A stretch of DNA of 64,000 nucleotides, taken from the NCBI RefSeq assembly GCF_014199615.1, contig NZ_JACHOB010000001.1, forward strand, positions 248,001 to 312,000. Reading direction: 5' to 3'. Of the stretch, positions 58,651 through 64,000 are shown piece after piece. Numbering within the stretch: position 1 is the stretch's first letter; the number at the start of each line of letters is the position of its first letter. The translations under genes were made by a program, and so were the position numbers. Source of the stretch: Parvularcula dongshanensis. Its GTDB lineage: Bacteria > Pseudomonadota > Alphaproteobacteria > Caulobacterales > Parvularculaceae. The notes below the pieces were generated by a model. That model was not told the DNA's origin. It searched no databases and worked only from the letters and a program-made list of their open reading frames with translations.

Positions 58651-59406
58651 GTGAACGCGACCCGACCCCTTTCCGGTCCGGGCTCCCGCGTAGAGTTGGA
58701 GCGCCAGGACAGCCGACGCGCCGCGCGAACGCGCTTCGCCAACACGTCGCAGCGGGCGCATACCGGCGCGGAGGAAGCCTGGCACGCGGCGACCCACGGC
58801 ATCGGCGTTCCGTTGGGCGTCGTCGCCCTCGTCTTCCTGGTGTTGAAGGCCGTTCAGAACGGGAGCGCCGCGGAGGTCACGGCCGTCTCCATCTATGGCG
58901 GCTCGGTCGTGCTCCTCTACCTCGCCTCGACCGTCTATCACGCGGCCTTCGGATCGGCCTTCCAACCCTTCCTGGGGGCGCTCGACCACGCAGCGATCTA
59001 CCTGAAGATCGCGGGCTCCTACACGCCCTTCGCCGTCATCACGCTGCCCACCGGGCCGGGCGTCGCGATCCTGATCGCCGTTTGGACCGTCGCGATCGTG
59101 GGCGTCACCCTCAAGATCGTCTGCCACTTCGCCTCGAGGCTCGACAATTGGGACTGGCTGTCCCTCGCCGCCTATGTCGGGATGGGCTGGATCGGCATCT
59201 TCGTGATGGGATGGCTCTACGAGAACCTGCCGCTCGCGGGCTTCCTCTGGCTGATCGCGGGAGGCCTGTGCTTCTCGGTCGGTGCGGTCTTCTACGCCTG
59301 GAAGGCCCCGCGCTACACGCACGCGATCTGGCACGTCTTCGTGCTCGCGGGCAGCGCCTGCCACTTCGTCAGCATCTACGGCTTCGTCCTCTCGGGCGAG
59401 GCGTAA
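58651..59406 (+). CDS. Hemolysin III / PAQR family membrane protein
   Basis: 251 residues from a GTG with AACGGAG upstream. Seven helices. The three metal-site motifs of the family are visible: EEAWHAATHGIG, STVYHAAFG with LDHAAIYLKIAGSYTP, and HAIWHVFVLAGSACHF near the end. The family is named for a cytolysin in Bacillus but is widespread as an inner-membrane hydrolase-like protein. Confidence 0.9.
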   Translation: MNATRPLSGPGSRVELERQDSRRAARTRFANTSQRAHTGAEEAWHAATHGIGVPLGVVALVFLVLKAVQNGSAAEVTAVSIYGGSVVLLYLASTVYHAAFGSAFQPFLGALDHAAIYLKIAGSYTPFAVITLPTGPGVAILIAVWTVAIVGVTLKIVCHFASRLDNWDWLSLAAYVGMGWIGIFVMGWLYENLPLAGFLWLIAGGLCFSVGAVFYAWKAPRYTHAIWHVFVLAGSACHFVSIYGFVLSGEA

Positions 59407-59416
59407 GCGGGCGCCG

Positions 59417-59539
59417 TCAGCCGCCGAAGACGCCCGCACTCACGAGCGCGGAGACGATGGCGGCGAGAGCGGCGAGGACCGCGACCAGCGCGCTGAGCAT
59501 GGCGACCCGGTTGCGTTTCGTCTCTTCCGGATCGGGCAC
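59417..59539 (-). CDS. 40-residue single-helix membrane peptide
   Basis: GTG start at 59539, with GAGG about seven bases upstream, gives a charged N-terminal part (PDPEETKRNRV), one hydrophobic helix (about 14-36) and a Gly end, before TGA at 59417. Composition is unlike random antisense. It is too small to assign and could be missed by gene callers. Confidence 0.5.
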   Translation of the reverse strand: MPDPEETKRNRVAMLSALVAVLAALAAIVSALVSAGVFGG

Positions 59540-59603
59540 TGGCAGACCTCGTTGCGGCTTGTTCCCGCCCTAGCCAGGTCGGATCACCAAGACCAGCGTG
59601 CCT

Positions 59604-60236
59604 TCAATACCGTTCGGCGTAGCGGCCGGCCTCGTCCTGCCGCGCGCGGTAGTCGGCGAGGTCGCTTTCGGCAATGCGCAGCGCGGCCGTGGCCTCCGGG
59701 ATCTCGCTGTCGACCATGGCGCGTTCGGTCTGGATCGCCATCGCCGCGCGCTCGGCCGTGCGTTCCGGCGAGTCGCCTTCGAAACCGCCTGCGGCGAGCG
59801 CGACGAGGATCCGCCGCGCCTCGTCCCGGCGGCCCTCGGCGACGGCGAGGCGATAGCGAGCCGCGTCGACCGCGCTCGCATAGGTCCAAAGCTCGTAGCC
59901 TTCGTCGTAAGCGGCGAGGAAGTCCGCCTCGCCGTGAGAAGCGCACTGGCCGAGGTAAGGCTCGCCGGATTCGCCCATGCGATAGCCTCGGGACGGCGCG
60001 CAGAAGGAAGACAGGCCCCGCTCGCGCCCTGCCCAGTAGGCGGCGTGATCGAAACCGTAGCCGTGACGCTGGCAGGCGGCGGCGCGGTCGTTGGCGAGCC
60101 CAGGGGGCGCGCCCGCGACCCCGTCCTCATAGCCGTAGGACGCCCAGTCGGCAGAGGCGCACTCATGCACGTTCATGCCGGTCGCGCAGGCGCTCAGCGC
60201 GAGGAACGCGCCGGCGGAGAGGATGAATCTGAGCAT
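59604..60236 (-). CDS. DUF2799 lipoprotein
   Basis: 210 residues with lipobox ALSACAT. The mature protein has the DUF2799 pattern: CASADWASYGYEDGVAG, then FDHAAYWAGRERGLSSFC and YRMGESGEPYLGQC, with conserved Cys pairs, followed by a helical C terminus. The function is unknown. Confidence 0.82.
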   Translation of the reverse strand: MLRFILSAGAFLALSACATGMNVHECASADWASYGYEDGVAGAPPGLANDRAAACQRHGYGFDHAAYWAGRERGLSSFCAPSRGYRMGESGEPYLGQCASHGEADFLAAYDEGYELWTYASAVDAARYRLAVAEGRRDEARRILVALAAGGFEGDSPERTAERAAMAIQTERAMVDSEIPEATAALRIAESDLADYRARQDEAGRYAERY

Positions 60237-60327
60237 GCTGTTCCCCCTGATCGCGGCGGAACCTTAGCGCGGGGAGATAAACGGCGGGTTGCTTGGGCTG
60301 CAGGGCCCAGGCTGAGCGCCGAGCGGT

Positions 60328-61821
60328 TCAACCGCGCTCGAACTCGTCGAAGATCGCGGTGATCCGGTCGCCGAAGACCGCGTCGGTCTCGGCCAGGATC
60401 TCGGCCGCCTTGACCGAGTGCATCACCGTGGTGTGGTCGCGGTTGATCATCGCGCCGATCGCGGTGAGCGGCGTGTCGGTCAGCTTGCGCGCGGCGAGGC
60501 AGAAGGCGTGCCGCGCACGGACGATGGGCTGCTTGCGCGCGCGCCCCGCGACCTCTTCCTTGGTCAGGCCGAAGGTGCGCACGGTGAAATCGAAGACGTC
60601 TTCGACCGTGACCGCCTGGCGACGGTGCGAGAGGTGCTCGGCCAGAAGCTTGCGCACGCGCTCGTCGGAGAGGGCGGCGGGGCCTTCACGCCCGCCTTCG
60701 GCTTCGATCGCGACCTGGAGGAGGGAAAGCATCCCCTCGAGTTCGCGCACCGAGTCCTCGCAGCGACGCGCGATGAGGTCGATGTGGCGCTGGGGCACGG
60801 GCAGCCCCGTCTGCATCTCGAAGAGGGCCGCGGCCTGGCGCGCGACGCGCAGTCGCAGGTCGTAGTCGGGCTTGTCGATCGAGACGCAGAGGCCGCCTGC
60901 GAGACGGTCGGCGAGGCGTTGGGAGATGCCGGTCTCGGACAGGCGCGCTGGCGGGAGGGCGCCCGCGACGAGCACGCGCTTGCCGGCGCCGCGCAGGCGG
61001 TCGATCAGGCAGTCGAGCTCTTCCTGGGTGCGCTTGCGGCCACGCAGGAGCTGGATGTCGTCGACGAGAAGGACGTCGGTCGACTGCAGGAAGCTGCGAA
61101 GCTCCTTGACCGACTTCGAGATGAAGGCCTCCGACACGTCGGTCATCAGGCTGTCATAGGTGAGGTAGAGGACGTTGTCCGTCGGACGGCGGCGCAGCCA
61201 CTCCTGCGCGGCGGCGTTCAGGAGGTGCGTCTTGCCGCGCCCCGAGGCGCCGTGAAGGTAGGTGAGCGCGGCGCCCGTGCCGTCGAGCATCTTGGTGACG
61301 GCGTGCCGGGCAAGGCGGTTGGTGTCGTTGACGCAGAAGCGCTCCAGCGTCATCGCGCTGTGGAACTGGCTCGGCAGCTCGCTGTCGAAGGGCAGGCCCT
61401 CGGCGCGGTCTCTTTCTGGTCTTCCGGCGCTCGTGCTCATCTCGGCGCTTTCCTCGGCGCGCAGCCCCTTACGGAAGGGCGATGCCTTGAGTCTAGACGC
61501 GGCGCGGGCCGGGGCCAGCGCGGCGGGCCGTTCGGCCTCGACCTCGATCCTGCGGACCTGTGCCAGGTCCTGAACGCCCTTGACCGACAAGCGATTGACG
61601 GGGCCGCAGGCCTCCGACCAGACCTCGCGCAGGCCCGGCGCGAAGCGCTGCGAGATCAGGCTCGCGGAGAAGCGCGTCGGCGCGTGCAGCACGACGTTCG
61701 AAGACGACGCCTCCGCAAGGCCTAGCGTCTCGAAGTAGCTCGAGTAGACGGCGGCACCGAAGCGGTCGCGCAGCTCTGACTTGAAGGTGTCGAAGCGTTC
61801 GAGGTCGGAAGGCGTTGGCAT
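60328..61821 (-). CDS. dnaA: Chromosomal replication initiator DnaA
   Basis: 497 residues. Domain I covers about 1-80 and a low-complexity linker 90-140. The AAA+ domain has Walker A GASGRGKT (191-198) and Walker B VLLVDDIQLL (Asp254-255). Domain IV ends AMINRDHTTVMHSVK, the DnaA-box-binding signature. It is noticeably divergent: the usual GGVGLGKTH and sensor II/arginine-finger regions differ (GISQRLADRLAGG). The position beside rpsT and mutM fits dnaA. The 658 bp upstream carry dense regulatory motifs. Confidence 0.92.
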   Translation of the reverse strand: MPTPSDLERFDTFKSELRDRFGAAVYSSYFETLGLAEASSSNVVLHAPTRFSASLISQRFAPGLREVWSEACGPVNRLSVKGVQDLAQVRRIEVEAERPAALAPARAASRLKASPFRKGLRAEESAEMSTSAGRPERDRAEGLPFDSELPSQFHSAMTLERFCVNDTNRLARHAVTKMLDGTGAALTYLHGASGRGKTHLLNAAAQEWLRRRPTDNVLYLTYDSLMTDVSEAFISKSVKELRSFLQSTDVLLVDDIQLLRGRKRTQEELDCLIDRLRGAGKRVLVAGALPPARLSETGISQRLADRLAGGLCVSIDKPDYDLRLRVARQAAALFEMQTGLPVPQRHIDLIARRCEDSVRELEGMLSLLQVAIEAEGGREGPAALSDERVRKLLAEHLSHRRQAVTVEDVFDFTVRTFGLTKEEVAGRARKQPIVRARHAFCLAARKLTDTPLTAIGAMINRDHTTVMHSVKAAEILAETDAVFGDRITAIFDEFERG

Positions 61822-62160
61822 CGGCGTTCACTCGGGCATGGGCTCGCCATTCCCCCGCAGCGCGTTTCGCGCGGGAGCCGGACGGCGTGTCTTACGGATG
61901 AAGCGCCGGTGACGGCGCGTTAACGACGGTGGCAGGGTCGCCGTAAATAGCGGGTTAAGCGGCCCCGAAACTCGAGGGGGGCGCCGCGCCGTTCACCGGC
62001 TCGTGTCTCCGAACTTCTGCCCAAAGAGACGCCATTGCCGTTCCCCTTCCCTCTCGCGTTTCGATGACCGCGCCTTGCCCGGCGGTGTCTTCGTACCGTC
62101 TGAACCTGACCTGAAAGAGAGTATTCCTCAGGCCCCAGCATGACAAGGTGACGACAGGTT

Positions 62161-62393
62161 GAGTCTCAGGAATCATTCGCGCCTCGATCACCCGTTCTGC
62201 GCGAAGAGGCCATGAATCAAGAGCTTAATGAGGCGTTAACTGGACTGCCGAACTGCGGAAGGGTTTTCAACAGGGGTTGGAATCATTCACCCGCACGAAG
62301 AGTCTGATTTTGTTCTATAATAGGGATTTCGGCGCGCTGGATGCGCCACGCCGCAACATGTAGCGGGGACTCGTCTGGACTCACACAAGACTC
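62161..62393. promoter_or_regulatory. Cluster of eight GANTC methylation sites
   Basis: GANTC begins at 62161, 62170, 62214, 62280, 62300, 62368, 62378 and 62389. At about 67% G+C one is expected per roughly 330 bp, so less than one would be expected here. CcrM methylates this site in alphaproteobacteria, and in Caulobacter methylation state affects dnaA transcription. Confidence 0.6.
62225..62240 (+). promoter_or_regulatory. Perfect CtrA-type box upstream of dnaA
   Basis: TTAA at 62225-62228, seven bases (TGAGGCG), TTAAC at 62236-62240. In Caulobacter, such boxes lie in the replication origin, where CtrA blocks initiation. Confidence 0.65.
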
Positions 62394-62423
62394 GCCAGAA
62401 ACGCGCATACTCCCTGTAATGAC

Positions 62424-62456
62424 GAAGGCCCGCCCCGGGGTCCGGGACGGGCCTTC
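62424..62456 (-). terminator. rpsT terminator
   Basis: A 15-base arm (62424-62438) pairs with 62442-62456 with a single wobble across a 3-base loop. It lies 24 bp after the rpsT stop on the minus strand; no clear T-run follows. Confidence 0.7.
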
Positions 62457-62479
62457 TTCAAGGGGATGGACCGGTCGGC

Positions 62480-62746
62480 TTAGGCGCCGAGCGCCTTCAC
62501 CCGGCTCGACAGGCGCGAGACCTTGCGGGCGGCGGTGTTCTTGGAGACGACGCCGTTGGAGACGGCGCGGAACATCTCGGACTCTGCGGTGCGGAGCGCG
62601 GTACGGGCGGCGTCGTGATCGCCGGCGGCGATCGCCTCTTCGACGTAGCGCAGGTAAGTGCGGACGCGGCTGCGACGGGCCTTGTTGACCGCCGTGCGCC
62701 GCTCGATCTTGCGGACCATCTTCTGGGCCGAAGTCGTGTTGGCCAT
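62480..62746 (-). CDS. rpsT: 30S ribosomal protein S20
   Basis: 88 residues, the normal size: [33 protein letters not shown] and a C-terminal [21 protein letters not shown]. Very basic and helical, it binds 16S rRNA. It is upstream of dnaA on the same strand, as is usual in this class. Confidence 0.97.
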   Translation of the reverse strand: MANTTSAQKMVRKIERRTAVNKARRSRVRTYLRYVEEAIAAGDHDAARTALRTAESEMFRAVSNGVVSKNTAARKVSRLSSRVKALGA

Positions 62747-62810
62747 GCGGAAGCTCTTAAGTTGGGTGTGAAAGCGTAGCGGCGGCCCATAGCGAAGGCC
62801 CGCCGCCCCG

Positions 62811-63464
62811 TCAACGCTGCGTCTCGGCGCGCCACACAGCGTAGGAGCGATAGGTGCCGAGCGCCGTGCTGGCTAGGCTTCCCGCCAGAAGGAGGCCGAG
62901 GCCCAAGGGGGCCCCGCCGGCCAGGAGGCCGACCAGGCCTAGGCCGCCGGAGGCGACGAAGCCCCAGCCGAGCGCACGGTTTCCCGCGATCCAAGCGTCC
63001 CGGCTCGACAGGCTCCAGGGCGTCCTGAGCCCCGCGAACCAGTTGGGCTGCGACTTGGCGACAAAGTTGCCCATCACGAGGAAGAGGAGGGCGACGGCGG
63101 CCAGGGCGACCGTACCGACGGGCGCCTCGCGTCCGAGCGCATGCCAGAGGATGACGAGGTGCAACAGAAGAAGGACGACGCTGCAGCCGATCCAGCCCGT
63201 CAGGTACAGACCGGCGCTGCGCTCGAGCCCCGCTCGCTTGGGGTCGAGTCGCGGCAGGACGGCGAAGAAGGGAATGAGCCCGGCCATCAGAGCCGGCATC
63301 GCGAAGAGCGCGACGACGCGCGACGCGAAGCCGTCGGCCTGCCCTTCGAGGTTCCAATGGATCGGCACCGCCGCGCCCTCGGGCACGCGGGGCCAGACGA
63401 GGACGCTGGCGAGGAGGGAGAGAAGTAGGAGCGGCACGCTCCACCGAAGGCCGGTTCTGATCAC
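62811..63464 (-). CDS. sdpI: SdpI family membrane protein
   Basis: 217 residues, six to seven helices. [22 protein letters not shown] is the DUF1648-like opening (the IHWN box) and [26 protein letters not shown] is the SdpI signature. In Bacillus, SdpI gives immunity to the SdpC toxin and also sequesters the SdpR repressor. Its start is a GTG overlapping the sdpR stop (GTGA), so the two are co-translated. No SdpC-like toxin gene is seen here. Confidence 0.88.
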   Translation of the reverse strand: MIRTGLRWSVPLLLLSLLASVLVWPRVPEGAAVPIHWNLEGQADGFASRVVALFAMPALMAGLIPFFAVLPRLDPKRAGLERSAGLYLTGWIGCSVVLLLLHLVILWHALGREAPVGTVALAAVALLFLVMGNFVAKSQPNWFAGLRTPWSLSSRDAWIAGNRALGWGFVASGGLGLVGLLAGGAPLGLGLLLAGSLASTALGTYRSYAVWRAETQR

Positions 63465-63754
63465 GTCGCCTCTCCTTCCTTCCGTCCCGCCGCCTCGCCG
63501 AGCCGGAGCGTGTCCATCAGCCCCGCCATCGCTTCCTCCAGCACCGAGAGGCGCAAGGCGTAGAGGATGCGGGTGCCGTCGCGGTCGGCCTCGATCAGCC
63601 CCGCCTCCTTCAAGATGGCGAAGTGGGTGGACATGGTGGCGCGGGAGACGCCGAACGCCGCCGACAGCTCGCCCGCGCTCTTCGAGCCGTCCTTGAGAAG
63701 GGTCAGGACCTCACGCCGGATCGGCGAGGAGAGGGCTGCGAAGACGTCACGCAT
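63461..63754 (-). CDS. sdpR: ArsR-family autorepressor, SdpR-like
   Basis: 97 residues, a winged helix: DVFAALSSPIRREVLTLLKDGSKSAGELSAAFGVSRATMSTHFAILKEAGLIEADRDG. There are no metal-binding cysteines, which sets it apart from metal-sensing ArsR proteins and fits SdpR. A perfect palindrome lies 6 bp upstream of its ATG. Confidence 0.9.
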   Translation of the reverse strand: MRDVFAALSSPIRREVLTLLKDGSKSAGELSAAFGVSRATMSTHFAILKEAGLIEADRDGTRILYALRLSVLEEAMAGLMDTLRLGEAAGRKEGEAT

Positions 63755-63759
63755 GGCGC

Positions 63760-63783
63760 CTATTTAGATATTCGTCTAAATAG
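63760..63783 (-). promoter_or_regulatory. Palindromic operator upstream of sdpR
   Basis: CTATTTAGA (63760-63768) and TCTAAATAG (63775-63783) form a perfect 9-bp inverted repeat around a 6-base centre. It stands 6-29 bp before the sdpR ATG and is AT-rich in a GC-rich region, as expected of an ArsR-type operator over the core promoter. Confidence 0.8.
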
Positions 63784-63798
63784 AGTCCAGGTCCGTCC

Positions 63799-64000
63799 TC
63801 AGCGTTGGCAGCCGCCGCAGTAGAAGGTCGAGCGGCCGGACTGCACGATGCGGGCGATGACGCCGCCGCATCGCGTGCAAGGCTCGCCCTCCCGGCCGTA
63901 AGCCGAGAAGCGGTGCTGGAAGTAGCCGGTGCCGCCCTCGGCGCTTCTGTAGTCCCTCAGCGTGCTGCCGCCCGCCTCGATGGCCTCTTGGAGGACGGCC
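63799..64000 (-). CDS. mutM: Formamidopyrimidine-DNA glycosylase, C-terminal end (partial)
   Basis: On the minus strand the frame ends at TGA (63801-63799) and reads back [13 protein letters not shown], then the zinc finger [19 protein letters not shown]. This is the C-terminal zinc finger of Fpg/MutM, which removes 8-oxoguanine. The N-terminal catalytic proline lies beyond the window. The gene precedes the rpsT-dnaA region, as is common in this class. Confidence 0.92.
   Translation of the reverse strand, partial: AVLQEAIEAGGSTLRDYRSAEGGTGYFQHRFSAYGREGEPCTRCGGVIARIVQSGRSTFYCGGCQR

Larger units (their letters stand above)
61822..62479. other. 658-bp dnaA-rpsT intergenic region, origin-like or regulatory
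   Basis: No gene is supported. It holds the rpsT terminator, a perfect CtrA box, eight GANTC sites in 233 bp, a repeated GGAATCATTC (62169-62178 and 62279-62288), an AT-rich stretch with TATAAT (62316-62321), and GTTTTCAACAGG, which resembles a degenerate DnaA box. No perfect TTATNCACA box was found. Confidence 0.6.

Overview
This is a GC-rich (by eye about two-thirds G+C), gene-dense stretch of an alphaproteobacterial chromosome. The markers point to the CtrA cell-cycle lineage (Caulobacterales, Hyphomonadales, Parvularculales or Rhodobacterales): a SciP/DUF1153 gene, a DivL-type sensor kinase, CtrA-type boxes, clusters of the CcrM target GANTC, a CarD/CdnL regulator next to a 7-Fe ferredoxin, and mutM, rpsT and dnaA close together. 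A VPLPA-type PEP-CTERM protein fits a marine member of these orders. I cannot name the genus. I see no tRNA, rRNA, insertion sequence, prophage block or CRISPR array.

Layout. 1-1.3 kb: end of fdxA, a possible leader RNA and carD with a long basic tail. 1.3-6.5 kb: VPLPA-CTERM protein, aspS, sciP, an alpha/beta hydrolase and a HisKA_2 sensor kinase. 6.6-11 kb: SUV3-like helicase, DUF1338 enzyme, small membrane protein. 11.3-15.5 kb: DivL-like kinase and a leucyl aminopeptidase. 15.5-27.6 kb: a tad/cpa (Flp pilus) locus, with tadD on the plus strand facing a minus-strand run of two Flp pilins, cpaA-B-C-D-E and tadA-B-C, followed outwards by a Crp-like regulator and a secretin-N-like protein. 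27.5-31.3 kb: pabB-pabA-pabC plus an odd AMP-ligase. 31.4-34.1 kb: Bax inhibitor-1, class II aldolase, TerC and dodecin. 34.2-39.5 kb: F1 ATP synthase operon atpH-A-x-G-D-C, where x is an unexpected lipoprotein gene. 39.8-47 kb: NAD kinase, inactive-looking EAL protein, ThiO-like oxidase, solitary GTA-type holin, NhaP-type antiporter and a coiled-coil membrane protein under a perfect CtrA box. 47-50.6 kb: Mla/MCE lipid transporter. 50.8-60.2 kb: CHASE2 pseudo-cyclase, MFS transporter, cfa, gshB, trehalase, DUF2237, hemolysin III family protein and DUF2799 lipoprotein. 60.3-64 kb: dnaA, a 658-bp intergenic region that looks regulatory or origin-like, rpsT, an sdpI-sdpR pair with a palindromic operator, and the end of mutM.

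Most of this is core chromosome. The parts that do not fit routine annotation are: the lipoprotein inside the atp operon, the GANTC/CtrA-rich region upstream of dnaA, signalling proteins with lost catalytic residues (DivL-like, EAL, cyclase), the histone-H1-like tail on CarD, and the AMP-ligase joined to the pab genes.
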